This document shows, piece after piece, positions 44,145 through 57,240 of a stretch of DNA of 64,000 bases; the stretch's first letter is position 1, and each line of letters begins with the position of its first letter. Below the pieces are notes generated by a model. It was given only the letters and a program-made list of their open reading frames with translations. It searched no databases and was not told where the DNA came from. This DNA is from Pestalotiopsis fici W106-1 (lineage: Eukaryota; Ascomycota; Sordariomycetes; Amphisphaeriales; Sporocadaceae). Where the stretch lies: positions 3,943,485 through 4,007,484 of the forward strand of contig NW_006917095.1 of NCBI RefSeq assembly GCF_000516985.1. The letters are read 5' to 3'. Made by a program: the position numbers and the translations under genes.

Positions 44145-44954
44145 GTTTCTTCATGTCACTTGCACATGTATTATTGCAAAAAAAAGCTTGGCAGCGACAT
44201 TTGAGCCTGGTGCTTGGTGGACAGTTTAGCGGCAAATGGTGGCATCCGGAGGATAATGGTACAGTCAGAATTGTAGCAAAGAGTCTGAGGAATTATTCAA
44301 TCGTGACAGTGGAATCGGACTTTGTCTCGGTGTATTACTACTCCGTGCTCGTCTTGGCCTAGCATCAAAGTTGACGCGACACCTATCCGCCATGGCTTTG
44401 CAGCCGATGGCGCTGCTATTGCAAGCGTAGCTTGCGGGGGCTGCCATGAATATGCACCGAGCAGGCTTGGCCGAATGCCAGCCGGGGGTAACGACTGGAT
44501 CCAGAAGCACCCATGCACACAGGCCTGGCTGGGAATGTCTAATTCGTGGATATACAGAGTATCTCGCTTTCAACCGCGACATAGTGGCCCGGCCTCTTGG
44601 TTGCCTTTTTGCCGGGACCCCCTTAGCCAACAGGGAGCATGACGCAAGATTAGGTCACGTCAAAAAAGCAGTATTGTCGGCCGGGATTTCAACACTGGTA
44701 GATTTCTGCTGTACCTAATGGTGAAATTACTGCGAACCGAGAACCCAAGCTCGGTTTGACCCCTGTCTGACTGGATTGACGGATTGACGGATACAGCTCC
44801 TGCATAGATATTCCACATAATGAATCTCGAAAGCCCGAATCAGATATGGCTATAGCCGATCACTGACTACATAAACTCGAGGACTGTGCCATGTTGTAAC
44901 TTGTAAGATATATCGAGGTACTGGTAGGCGCTTTTTGACGACTCAATCAGCAGA
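44145..44954. promoter_or_regulatory. Intergenic region and likely promoter of the PL26 gene
   Basis: About 810 bases without a supported gene; the overlapping open frames at 44265-44718 on both strands have no recognisable domain. The last ~250 bases should contain the promoter of the rhamnogalacturonan lyase gene. A direct repeat ggattgacggattgacgg lies about 44773-44790. Confidence 0.4.
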
Positions 44955-47717
44955 ATGCATTGTGCCGTTTCCTATTTGGTCGCAGTCACAGGCTTTGCGA
45001 GCCTGGCCTTTTCGCAAAGTATCTTGAATGGTACTGTTGACGAGGTGTCAGTTCGTTGGCTTGAGGGAGCACCAAGCGTGAACTTGGGTACCACGTTTGG
45101 CTTGCCTTGGCCTCGTGGAAAACTTTCTGCAAACTCAACCACCTTTGCAGCAGCCGATGCACAAGGCGATCAGGTCCAACTCCAGTCATGGATCACTGCA
45201 TACTGGCCCGACGAATCCATCAAGTGGACTGGACATGCGATTGGCGCATCAGAGTCTGTGTCGGAAGAATATGTCGTGAAGCCGTCCAGTGCTGCCTCCA
45301 ACTTGACGGAATCCACCTCCAAGCGCAGAGCAACTGGCCTGATAGTCACTGAGTCCAACGACGACATTGCGGTCAACACAGGAAAGATTACTGCCACTTT
45401 CAAAAAGTCAGGGTCTGTTTTGATTAGCTCTATCGAAAGCGCCAGTGGCAAGACTATTGGCCAGAACGGCTTGCTCGTACTCCAATCCCAGTCCTCGATT
45501 GTGGACGATGATTCAACCGGAAGTCAACCGGACAAGTTGGCCTTTGAGAGCGAAATTGAGGAGACTACCGTGACCGAAGAAAACGACGTGCGCAGCCTGG
45601 TGACTGTCAAGGGCAGACACCATTCTTTGGCTGGTGGGCATCAATCATGGCTACAGTTTACTCTCCGATTCTATCTATACCAGGATTCCGAAGCAATTAG
45701 AGTTGTCCACACGGTAATATATGACGGAGATCAAGAAAAAGACTTCATCACAGGTATTGGAATACGCTTTGATGTTCCATTATCCGACCAACTCTACAAC
45801 CGCCACGTTCGCTTGGCCGGGGTTGATGGGGGGTTCCTCAGTGAAGCAGTCCAGGGCATTACTGGTCTCCGACGAGACCCTGGACAGGCGGTTCGTGCTG
45901 CGCAAATTCAGGGCGAGGAAACCCCTAATATCACTACCTGGGACACACGAGTGTCATCAGCAATACAATGGATCCCCTCGTGGAGTGACTACAGTCTGAC
46001 GCAACTGTCTCCTGATGGATTCACTCTCAAAAAACGCACAAAGGCCGGGTACACTTGGATCAACATTCCAGGTGGCAATCGTTCTGAAGGGCTTGCATAT
46101 CTTGGTGGTGCCCTTGGAGGCGGCTTAGCTATCGGCCTACGCGACTTCTGGAAACGCTACCCGACTGGTTTGGACATTCGAAATGCTGCCAGTGATGTAG
46201 GTCAAATCACACTGTGGTTGTACAGTCCAGCAGGCCCTGCTATGGACCTCCGCCCATTCCATGATTCCATGGGAGAGGATACCTATACTGAACAACTTGC
46301 CGCCTTGGATATCACCTACGAGGACTGGGAGGGAGGATATGACACTCCGTATGGAGTTGCCAGGACATCAGAAGTATTTCTATTTGGTTTTGACTCTACC
46401 CCCTCTTCCGATGCCCTGGCAGACTTTGCGGCCTACATGAATGAGCCTCCCCTGCTAGTTGCCGAACCCGACTACCTCAAGGACACCAAAGCCATTGGAA
46501 CGTACTGGAGCACTCCGGACAACTCTTCTACTGCTTCAGAGACTATTGAAGAGCATCTGGATTTCCTCATACAATACTATCAAGGACAAGTCGAACAACG
46601 CAAATGGTATGGGTACTGGGACCACGGAGACATTATGCATACATATGACGCGGATCGACACACTTGGCGCTACGATGTTGGTGGCTACGCATGGGACAAT
46701 TCAGAATTGTCGCCCGATTTATTCTTCTGGGCATACTTTTTGAGAACTGGCCGTTCAGACGTATTCCGGTTTGCTGAGGCCCAAGTACGACACTCTTCCG
46801 AGGTGGATATGTATCACATTGGCAACTTCTCAGGTCTAGGTACGCGACATGGTGTTCTTCATTGGGGCGACAGCGCAAAACAGATCCGCATCTCGACAAC
46901 AATCTATCGCAAGGCGTTCTATTACATCTCTGGGGGCGATGAACGCATCGGTGACGTAGTTCACGGTGTTCTGGATGCCGAGCAAGCTTTCTACCTGGTT
47001 GATGCTAGAAGAAAGGTACGACCAGCCAATGTGACATATGTCCCTGATCGTGAGGCTCTGTATATCAATATTGGTCTCGACTGGATCGGCCTTGTGGGCG
47101 CATGGCTCATGGAGTGGGAACGACACGGTCCCCGTTGGGAAGAAGCCAAAGCCAAATTGTACAAGGGCATGGAAGGAATAGTAGGGCTCAAGTATGGGTT
47201 CGTCACGGGTGAAGCGCTGTACAATTCCAGCGACGGTTCCTGGTCACCACCACCCACTGACCCCGAAAACAACGGCATTGCCGTACTGTCGCATCTCGAT
47301 GCCGTCTTTGGTCTGCAAGAAATCATTACTCAATTATATGATCACACCGACGGTGACCTGCCGGAAGGATTTCTCGACGCGTATCTCGAATACTGCTACT
47401 ACTATGGAGCTAGTAGTGCTGAACAAGCGGCTCGTTATGGCAGCAAATTTTCCGGTCTGAGCCTGTATCAGGGGCATTCACGTCTCACAGCATACCTCGC
47501 TTCCAAAACCCAGAACGAGACACTTGCAGCGCGTGCCTGGAGCGAGTTCAACAAAGACGGGCTTTTGTCAACGTCACCATGGGCCACTGTTCATATTGCC
47601 AATAGTTCTGTTTTGGCTCCCATTGATGATGCTGGCTGGCTTGCTACCAATGATGCTGCACTTTATGGATTGGCTGCCATTGAGAACTTGCACTACGTGG
47701 GGAGCTCGCTCCAATAA
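44955..47717 (+). CDS. Secreted exo-rhamnogalacturonan lyase (PL26, PcRGLX-like)
   Basis: Predicted extracellular polysaccharide lyase that releases unsaturated galacturonyl-rhamnose units from the chain end of rhamnogalacturonan I by beta-elimination. Intronless, 920 residues, the length of Penicillium exo-lyase PcRGLX. A signal peptide covers about residues 1-20 (cleavage near AFSQ|SIL). The first domain has the family-typical VRWLEGAPSVNLGTTFGLPWPRGKL and WITAYWPDESIKWTGHA. The central region contains WIPSWSDYSLTQLSPDGFTLKKRT and GGALGGGLAIGLRDFWKRYPTGLDI; the C-terminal part is alpha-toroid-like (YGYWDHGDIMHTYD, WDNSELSPDLFFWAYFL, RHGVLHWGDSAKQIR). Several Asn sequons fit secretion. It is the first gene of a cluster containing DUF2264, MFS, GH88 and Zn2Cys6 genes. 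Confidence 0.85.
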   Translation: MHCAVSYLVAVTGFASLAFSQSILNGTVDEVSVRWLEGAPSVNLGTTFGLPWPRGKLSANSTTFAAADAQGDQVQLQSWITAYWPDESIKWTGHAIGASESVSEEYVVKPSSAASNLTESTSKRRATGLIVTESNDDIAVNTGKITATFKKSGSVLISSIESASGKTIGQNGLLVLQSQSSIVDDDSTGSQPDKLAFESEIEETTVTEENDVRSLVTVKGRHHSLAGGHQSWLQFTLRFYLYQDSEAIRVVHTVIYDGDQEKDFITGIGIRFDVPLSDQLYNRHVRLAGVDGGFLSEAVQGITGLRRDPGQAVRAAQIQGEETPNITTWDTRVSSAIQWIPSWSDYSLTQLSPDGFTLKKRTKAGYTWINIPGGNRSEGLAYLGGALGGGLAIGLRDFWKRYPTGLDIRNAASDVGQITLWLYSPAGPAMDLRPFHDSMGEDTYTEQLAALDITYEDWEGGYDTPYGVARTSEVFLFGFDSTPSSDALADFAAYMNEPPLLVAEPDYLKDTKAIGTYWSTPDNSSTASETIEEHLDFLIQYYQGQVEQRKWYGYWDHGDIMHTYDADRHTWRYDVGGYAWDNSELSPDLFFWAYFLRTGRSDVFRFAEAQVRHSSEVDMYHIGNFSGLGTRHGVLHWGDSAKQIRISTTIYRKAFYYISGGDERIGDVVHGVLDAEQAFYLVDARRKVRPANVTYVPDREALYINIGLDWIGLVGAWLMEWERHGPRWEEAKAKLYKGMEGIVGLKYGFVTGEALYNSSDGSWSPPPTDPENNGIAVLSHLDAVFGLQEIITQLYDHTDGDLPEGFLDAYLEYCYYYGASSAEQAARYGSKFSGLSLYQGHSRLTAYLASKTQNETLAARAWSEFNKDGLLSTSPWATVHIANSSVLAPIDDAGWLATNDAALYGLAAIENLHYVGSSLQ

Positions 47718-47952
47718 GCTAGCAAGCCGCAATAGAAGCTTGGAACACTACTGGGTGTAAATCCGTGTACTGCCTAGATTTATAGGATGTGAGGTTAATC
47801 TATGTAAATACCTACCTGGTAGTTTTGTTGAGAACAATTTTGAGAATGGCTGTATGCCAAAATGGTAATGTTTTTCTATTTCTGCTACGATTCAAGCTTT
47901 TGCACTCTTGGATGCGCTCCTGGCACTGCTGTGGTATTTGCTCCAACAAAGG

Positions 47953-50174
47953 CTAACCCCCGAGAGTCAAAGTTCCATAGGACGGATCGAGGCTACCAGA
48001 TGGCCGATTCTGCCACAAACTCCATACGTTCGACAATTGTACTTTGGAGCTTTGAGCAGCAAAAACACCAGTCACAATATGATGAACCGTCTTTCCCCCA
48101 GAATCTTGGGAATTCGAATGCGCCGCACTGAAGTGGTGTTGCGATGATGGCAAAAGAGTTCGTTGTGCTGAGAGATTGGTGTTGGCATCTGGCTTGATTA
48201 TCCTTGCCTGGCGCTCTGGGTGCAGGGTACAGTTAGGGCCCAGGGGTAGAAATTCAGGTGTTAGATCCACTGTCCCGCTTGCGCCAGCTTCCGATACAAT
48301 CAAGCAGCTCATGTCGTCTTTCCACCATCCTTCATTGGTAGCGCATGAAGAAAAGTCTGAAGTGCAAGGCTGCTCAAAGATCGAGTGCCCAAGGCGCGTT
48401 TGGGACGAGATGGCAAAACCACTGTCGAGGGCGATAAGCTGATCCGGAACGCATCTCTCTGCAAGCCAGCGCAGCGTGTGCACGCGCAAACTCCAACCTG
48501 GCCAAGCTGTGTGTGGCGAGAACAATCTCGTCTCGACAATGATGTTCAGATTGTTCCATGGCTTCCAGGAACTCACTAAAACCGGGAGCTGCTCATTACG
48601 GAACGAAACGCATTCATGCGAAACGTTGAATGGTTCCCAGCGAACTTTCCAGGTCTCTCCGCCGTCGGTGCTGAGGCTCAGCACACTATCAGGTGCTAGC
48701 TGCTCAAGAGAGACGCCGCAGGGGACACTGAATGCGAACGCCGAGGAATAAGCAAATTTGGAGTATTTTGCCTCCCGGGAACGATGATTCTTTCTCGTGG
48801 ACTGCCCAGAGGAAAGCAGAAAATGATGTTCAGGGGTGTTGCATACTATCTGCTTTGCTGGCCAGATGAGTTGCATCTTTGTCGGGATACCCGAAGCTGC
48901 CGGATGTGGTGCCTCCTCAGACGTCCAAAACAAAGAGTCCGGGTGGATGGCGGCGGCGATGAAACTCTTCAGACACCAGTATACCGACTGAGGAGAGTTG
49001 TAGTCCTCTGACATGAACAGATTCGCGTACGTGTAGCCGATGTTCAATGTTCCGTCGGTATTGAAAATGTGAGGCTGCTTTGCCCACCATCGCAGATGCC
49101 GCAGCAATAGTCCTTTCACTACTCCCACATTATTCAATTGGGCGAGAAGTTCAACCTCTGCCAGACTGAGAGCCGACCAGAACGCTGCAAAAGCAAACCT
49201 ATAAGTCAAGCTCCGCCCAAATGGGATTGCAGCGCCTGTAATGTCGTCTTAAATCAGTGCTGTGCTTTTAATCAATTCATACATTCAACTGACTTACCAT
49301 TGGTGTCAAAAAACCTCCAGTAATGAGTTGCGAATTCCTTGGCCTGTTGCTTATATCGATCTGCCCGGCTTGCATCAAACTCGGTAGCATACTTGACAAA
49401 GAGCAACTGTGCAAATTGAATTGCAAAACTTCCAGAGTAATAGTCTGCCTGCTTTCTCTCTTCTCCCCATGTGCCATCACTAGACCATCCATCTTGCAGA
49501 TAGAAAGAGTCAAGAATTGCCAAGTCCTCATCAAGATGGCGTTGCACTTGACCTCGCGGGACTTGGAGCTCCTTGTAAAGGGCCAAGTTGACAAAAACTC
49601 GAAACCAGCGCCAGTTGTTGACGGGAAGTTTTCTTCTATTGATTTGCGACAGCCATTTGACTAAATTGGACCTAGCAAAGGCGTCGTTCCGAAAGGCAAA
49701 GTTTGAAGGCGAAATCAGGATTGACAGTGCGATTGCTTCCATTTCCACCATTCTCTGGTCGAAATCACCGAGATCTCCAAAGTATTCATTCGACGAAGGG
49801 TCGGTTCCGGATTTGAGGCCAAGAACCCATGATTGCAGATTTACTCCCGTTTGGGCAAGATTTGGCACACATCCTTTTGATTCCAGTTCAAGGAGATGGG
49901 CAACTACCCATAGTGGTCTGGAAAAGCCTTCAACTTGGGCGGCTGTCTCGCTGAATCCTGCGCCGCTCGAGCTGGCAATTTTGATACGAGCTTTACCATT
50001 CGACTTGTATACCTCCAGAGGTTTAATGAGGGCAACCGCAGCTGTGATCAGATCTGAATGGGTTTGAAACGGGTTATCCGAGAAGCCAGCAAGAGGAGGC
50101 ATCATCACCAAAACGCGCGTTGTAATAGATGTGAAGGATGTCAAGGCAATTAGTATGCCCAATGGTAAGATCAT
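47953..50174 (-). CDS. DUF2264 family protein, GH154-like
   Basis: Minus-strand exons 50174-49298 and 49235-47953, separated by a 62-nt intron (gtaagt...attacag), give 719 residues. The open frame extends to 50303, but that codon is TTG; 50174 is the first ATG, and it opens on a hydrophobic stretch ([17 protein letters not shown]) that may be a signal peptide or anchor. ATGs at 50105 and 50102 would give a cytosolic form starting [13 protein letters not shown], where the family normally begins. DUF2264 hallmarks include [23 protein letters not shown] and [29 protein letters not shown], then [18 protein letters not shown] across the splice. The DUF2264 fold is an alpha/alpha barrel assigned to glycoside hydrolases (GH154, glucuronidase activity in bacteria). 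Beside PL26 and GH88 genes, action on uronic-acid-containing pectin fragments is a reasonable inference. Confidence 0.82.
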
Positions 50175-50409
50175 ACGCACAACGAAGGAATATTTGTACT
50201 TTTGGTAGGTGGAAAGGAAACCAGAAAATGGCTCCAACTCGGACTTCGGACTAATACTATAGCGAGTGAAACTCCTTGTGTACGGAGCGGTTGACTGTCT
50301 CAAGGGTCACTTGAACGTTTTTTTTTTCTTGAGTGTATGAACCTCCCCGCAAACCAAAAGGCCGTGCTATTCAAGAGTTTTTCATGATAATGAAGGTGGC
50401 ACAAACAAC

Positions 50410-52132
<1,723 letters not shown>

Positions 52133-52757
52133 GTTATGTCGCGCAGGAATTTTGACGTTCTGCGCGCAGGAGCAATGAATGTCACTGGCTAAACAATGTA
52201 ATCATTGTCACGGTTGAATTAAATTAAGGTCACCTCGAGCTTTTATCCCTAAATTCGAACCTATTGACACGATATCGCTGACCACCCTCTGAAATCAACT
52301 TGCACCGTGCTGTTGGTGCAGGACCCTAGGGGAGACACTTTGCGGGGTTCATTCTTCCCCACGGCGCATGCATGGTCAATCCGGGGTATGGCATTCGCAC
52401 AAACATTGTTACACGGTACCTCTATGCTCGGGCGATTGATCTCGGGCCAAGAAACACTTTGCTCCGAGATACTATGTCTCCTCTCTGGCCAGGATCAGCT
52501 GAACACATTCAAGCATAATCGCTCACGGGCATCTTGCTCCGTCTTGCGCCCACTGACCGAGCACGTAAGCGATCGCCCGCCTGTTCATACTGTAGACTCG
52601 AAACATGCCTAGAAATGACTTTTAGAAATGACTTTGGAGTTGGGCTTGGTACATGGATGCTTTTTGGAGAATAAAATCAGGTGGCAATCTAACTCTCTCG
52701 AGAAAGTCATATACTCGCCCTTGACTGCGACAAAAGCTATTTCTGTCAAAGTCCATT
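52133..52757. promoter_or_regulatory. Bidirectional promoter between MFS and GH88 genes
   Basis: A 625-base spacer between head-to-head genes of the same inferred pathway, so a shared control region is likely. A CreA-like gcgggg word lies at 52342-52347 and ccgggg at 52381-52386, which would fit carbon catabolite repression, but short motifs like these also occur by chance. Confidence 0.45.
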
Positions 52758-54338
52758 ATGGAGTACCCCGAGCCAGGCTTATCGCCAAAGCCCTTGTCGG
52801 CTTCAGACATGAATTCAGTTTCCACCTCTCCTCTGCTGGAGGCCGAACCTGCATCCAGTGATACCAGCGTGCAGTCTGAACCCCTGCTGTGCAATACAAA
52901 AGTTCCATCGTCCATCTTACCTGTCGACCATAACATCGGAGAGCTATACGACCAAAATATTCTCGCAAAACTATTGAGGACCGCGAGACAAGCTGAGAGT
53001 CACCTGCCGAACAAGTATCCAGAAGTTGTGCCTCAAAATGGACCTGACATGGGAAGATACCAATTCCGTGAGGCCGAATTCTGGACATGCGGGTTCTTTC
53101 CTGGATCTCTCTACTCTATGCTTGAACGGGCAATCAAGTACCCTCAGATGTTGGGATTGAATGACAAAGGCCCATCATCTGGAAGCCCCAGAGTCAAACA
53201 TGTTCGAGAGCAGCTTCTACGTCTTTGCAAAACATGGGCCGAGCCACTTCATTCCATGGCCAATCGAACTGACACGCATGATATTGGCTTTATCATCATG
53301 CCGGCATTACGATTGGACTGGGAATTGCTCGGGGACTCTCGGTCTCTGGATAGCATAATACGTGCGGCAAGGAGCCTTGCGACTAGATTCGTGGCTCCAG
53401 CCAAGGCCATTAGAAGCTGGGATCTGATCCGAAAAAAAGACGTTGAGATAACCTCCATGGAAGACAATCTCATACTTATTATCGACAGCATGTGTAATCT
53501 GGATTTACTATACTACGCTGCTGCTCATTCTGAACCAGACAGAGGGCTATCTGAAATTGCTACACAGCATGCGAATACGATCCTTCGCACCCACTTGCGG
53601 CCAGAGAAAGCGGAATCGGTAGGAGATGATGTCTATCAGGGCCAGTGGTATTCAACCTTTCACGTTGCAAACCTTGATCCAGCAAGCGGCTCCATCAAGC
53701 AGCGCATGACAGCCCAAGGATTCGCAGATGATTCCACCTGGGCTCGTGGTCAGGCCTGGGCCATACTCGGGTATGCACAGACATACATGTGGACCAAAGA
53801 TGAGAAATTCCTTGATGCGTCATGTGGATGTACAGAATACTTTGTTCACAGACTCGAGAACTCGGATCCATGTGTTGAGATACCCAATCATGGAGCCCCT
53901 GGGATCACCAAGGGACGATACACTCCTCTATGGGACTTTGATGCACCAATCGATGATGCAACAAACCAGATGAACCCATTGAGGGATTCCTCTGCAGGTG
54001 CAATTGCCGCCAATGGGATGCTTATTGCTGCTCAAGCCCTAGCGGCACTTGGTAGAGATATGCTTGCTGGCCGATTTCGAGCGCTGGCGATGAATATCAT
54101 TTGCGATCTCCTGGAATTTGCGCTGGCACCAGAGAGGGCGATGCTTGTTTGCTCATTGGCAGGTCATGTCCAGATCCAAAATGTCGAGCCTGGAGTGTTT
54201 TTTGAGGGCATCCTCAAGTATGGTACGGCAAACAATAACGCGAACGCCCGGAAGCGTTATGCTAACCACACGTTGGTATATGGTGATTACTACTTGGTAG
54301 AGTTTGGTAATAATTTACTCAGAGCAGGTCTTATTTGA
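52758..54338 (+). CDS. GH88 unsaturated uronyl hydrolase
   Basis: Predicted cytosolic hydrolase that removes the 4,5-unsaturated uronic acid left at the non-reducing end by polysaccharide lyases, through hydration of the double bond. Intronless, 526 residues, no signal peptide; the first ~50 residues are polar and variable. Family landmarks: FREAEFWTCGFFPGSLY, then HDIGFIIMPALR (conserved Asp), VEITSMEDNLILIIDSMCNLDLL (the Asp before Ser-Met corresponds to the proton donor region), and GFADDSTWARGQAWAILGYA, the substrate-pocket Arg/Trp motif. The end VYGDYYLVEFGNNLL closes the alpha6/alpha6 barrel. The lack of a secretion signal implies that disaccharide import precedes cleavage, which fits the adjacent permease. 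It is close to the family's length apart from the N-terminal extension; GH105 is the alternative, but the motifs favour GH88. Confidence 0.87.
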   Translation: MEYPEPGLSPKPLSASDMNSVSTSPLLEAEPASSDTSVQSEPLLCNTKVPSSILPVDHNIGELYDQNILAKLLRTARQAESHLPNKYPEVVPQNGPDMGRYQFREAEFWTCGFFPGSLYSMLERAIKYPQMLGLNDKGPSSGSPRVKHVREQLLRLCKTWAEPLHSMANRTDTHDIGFIIMPALRLDWELLGDSRSLDSIIRAARSLATRFVAPAKAIRSWDLIRKKDVEITSMEDNLILIIDSMCNLDLLYYAAAHSEPDRGLSEIATQHANTILRTHLRPEKAESVGDDVYQGQWYSTFHVANLDPASGSIKQRMTAQGFADDSTWARGQAWAILGYAQTYMWTKDEKFLDASCGCTEYFVHRLENSDPCVEIPNHGAPGITKGRYTPLWDFDAPIDDATNQMNPLRDSSAGAIAANGMLIAAQALAALGRDMLAGRFRALAMNIICDLLEFALAPERAMLVCSLAGHVQIQNVEPGVFFEGILKYGTANNNANARKRYANHTLVYGDYYLVEFGNNLLRAGLI

Positions 54339-54426
54339 ACATGGGCAAGACAAGGAAAATTTGAATAGATTAAGCATCTTTATAGTACATAAATTGCACG
54401 AGTATATGAAGCTGACAAGCTGACAA

Positions 54427-57072
54427 TTACCAACTGCCTCCATCCATGTCCGCTGCAAATAGAGATCCATTATCATACGTTATCACACGGTCTAGACTCA
54501 CGAATTGACTGTCCAGCAAGATGTGCTGCATTGAATTCGCGTCCGAAGAGCTGAGACCTTCGGCACCATCGGGAATTGCTTGCATACCAATGGATGCAAA
54601 GTTGGGCGTGAGAGGTGTTGCCAACGGCTCTGGGTGGCTGTTCAAAGGTATGAGTGTTCCGTTCAACTGGTTGGGCTCTGGCTGTTGAGGTACAGCAGAT
54701 CCATAAGCCATCCATTGGTTGACAGTTTGTCCAACTTGTGGAAGCGAATTTGATGGAGGAACAAAATCATCGTCATCAAGTGGGATCGGATTAAACCTCT
54801 GATCTGTTCCATGGTCTATTTCACTGGTGTAGTCCATGAGATTGAGTCGATACGAGTCGTCCTGGGCGCACCATCGATGAATCTCTCGAAGCTTCAAGGC
54901 GTATTTTCCTGCAAGGTCATTCGTCTTCGTTTGCAATGACCTCGCGATGCCGCTCCAGCGGTGGGACAGCTCCGTCAGACTTTGCACCAAGAACCAGAAT
55001 TCCTCCCCAAGAGGATTCCCAACATAATATCGCCAATGCACAAGAAACATTCTTGCGGCAATATACAGGCAGAATGCGTACTGCGGGGCCAATGGTGAAG
55101 CCTCGGCGATACGAAGATAGTTTTGGGTAATTGTGGCGATCTCGACACCGGCAGAGTAGCAAGTATCTGCACTGCAACTACTGGGCAGCCTGTTTCGGAA
55201 GCCCCAAAATGGGGATGGATAAGCTATCGGCTGGTGAAGCATGATCATGGACGCATTATGCGTAACGTGTGCGAGGGTCAGGTTTGGGTCCATTCTGGGC
55301 GATTGCACATGAGTAACGTTGGCTTTCCACTTTGACGGAAGCAACATTTTCCAGTGAACAAGACGCAAGTCCAGCTCTTTGAACCGGGTCAACCACATGT
55401 TGATCTCTTCGGGATCCTGCATGTTGACCTTTTGTTGAAGAAAGTAACTCGTAACGTGGCTCATGGACTCATTCGCCTCAAGACAATATGCATAGGCTCC
55501 AATAGTCGACGTGTCCATGACTTGGCCAGATGGACCACCTGAAGTTGACGTCGATTCCGCCTGACTCCGAGTGTCCAAATCAGCTGATGGCTTGTCAGAG
55601 GTTTGATGATTGGCCGTCATGAAAGAGATTGGGTTCCCGATCCGACCAGAGGACTTGTCCCAAATACCAAAGAATGGTGTCGTGACGTGCTGCTCCTTGC
55701 GCCAATAGATACCGTCGCATGGAAGTCGCCGATGGACGTCGTTGGATGTCAAGCTTGTATTCCAGCCCATGGTCACTGAACAGAAGCGATCAAGGCTCAG
55801 CACATTCCAGAAGACGCGACGTCTCTCTTCAAGCTCAGTCCAGTCTTTGACGGGACGGATAGACTGAAATGGGCGACAGAGCGACTGGCTATCACTGGCC
55901 TCACTACTGCCCTGCTCAATGGTGAGCTGCAGATACTCAATGGTTCTGGTCAGCGATCCCACGATGGACCAGGCTTTCTGCCCATTGCCACTGCCAATCT
56001 GTTCAGCCTCTTGTTAGCTTTAAGGATGCAAACGCTTAGAATGGCATATTTGCTTACATCATTGAACGCGACAATGATTAATGCTTGCATACTCTCCACG
56101 GATGGGCGGCTCATTGCTTCAGAGACGATCCAGTCTCTCTCAGATGAAGCATGACAAGGGAAGCTGTCTGGATGCTCGTTTGAAATGTATCTGGCAGTTG
56201 ACAGCGCCATGGCGTGGATGACCAAGTCCAACTTGTCTCGCTCTTCCTGTGCTTTGAGTCGCCGACGAAATCGGCCCTGGTGTACCATGGGGATCCAGTG
56301 GTGGACTTGGGCAAAATACGCACTAATGACAGGTTCAAGAAGAGTTATACCAGAGGGCACTTTCGGCTGAGTGCATTGACGTGTCTCGAGTAGCAGAGGT
56401 TCATCCTCACATGCGATCTTTCTCTTTTTAGCGGGATGTTCAGGTGAGCGACCATTCGCAGCACGTTGGAATAATTTGGGGAGCTCCTTCGCTAGTAAGG
56501 ACACAATGTCATAAGCGACCCCCTCACTTGTATTGTTGCCACAGTTGTTTGCAGACGAGATGCTTGTTTGCATCTCAACTTCCTGCTCTTCACGCTGTTT
56601 GATATGTTGCTCGAGGGCATCTGTTTGGGTCAAATGATGAAATGATGAAATGATGAAATGATGAAATGATGAAATGATGAAATGATGAAATGATGAAATG
56701 ATGAAATGATGAAAGAACGAGACATGTGGGAATAATATACCTAATCGTCTATGCAAACTCTCCACAGCACCAGCTTTGAGTCCCGGCTTGACGCGCTTTG
56801 TCTCATATACACAATCACCAGCTGCAAAAAGAAGGATAAGTCATTTGCAAAATGCAAGAACAGTCTTCAGGCTCTCTTACTAATCTTGCGACAATGCTGG
56901 CATGCTGGGCGGTCTCGGCTGCATTTCAGCTTGGATTGCCGACACCTATTGCAACTGCATCGCAACAATTAGGACTGACAGGAATTTCTGAATAATAGAC
57001 GTACGCTAAACCAAGAGGCTCTGGCCGGGCAGGTGGTGACTCGGGGCCATCTTCCAGCGAATGATTTGACAT
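54427..57072 (-). CDS. Zn2Cys6 transcription factor, probable regulator of the pectin cluster
   Basis: Nuclear zinc-cluster regulator of about 785 residues. Minus-strand exons 57072-57005, 56954-56881, 56821-56741, 56620-56058 and 55998-54427. The first three exons build the complete DNA-binding domain CNRCRQSKLKC...CQHCRKITGDC with all six cysteines, followed by a basic linker TKRVKPGLKAG and a short coiled coil (LEQHIKQREEQEVEMQ). The fourth and fifth exons carry the fungal-specific middle homology region, including AYFAQVHHWIPMVHQGRF and RRVFWNVLSLDRFCSVTMGWNTSL, typical of these factors. The C-terminus is Gln/Asn/Pro-rich, as in activation domains. The third intron consists largely of ten 8-bp repeats and is open in frame. 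It is convergent with the GH88 gene, 88 bases away, and closes the cluster, so local control is the natural inference. It is the last gene before the AT-rich subtelomere. Confidence 0.85.
56632..56711. repeat. Ten perfect 8-bp tandem repeats in an intron
   Basis: Unit aaatgatg, repeated ten times without error, inside the 120-nt third intron (56621-56740) of the zinc-cluster regulator. The intron is about twice as long as its neighbours because of this array. Confidence 0.95.
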
Positions 57073-57240
57073 GGCGGATTGCGACGAGTGAAATTGGGCA
57101 ATGTGAATGGAAAGGCCAATAACCTATTGTGAAAAAGGTCGATTAAAAGAATATGCTAGCTAAATTGGATGCGTTTCCGTACTTAGGGATTTCTGTGTGA
57201 TAAGCTCGTATACCGCGGTATATTCCCCCGAGCAGCATTG
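57073..57240. promoter_or_regulatory. Upstream region of the zinc-cluster regulator
   Basis: The last normal-composition DNA before the AT-rich block. It should hold the regulator's core promoter. Beyond about 57240 the sequence changes abruptly. Confidence 0.4.
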
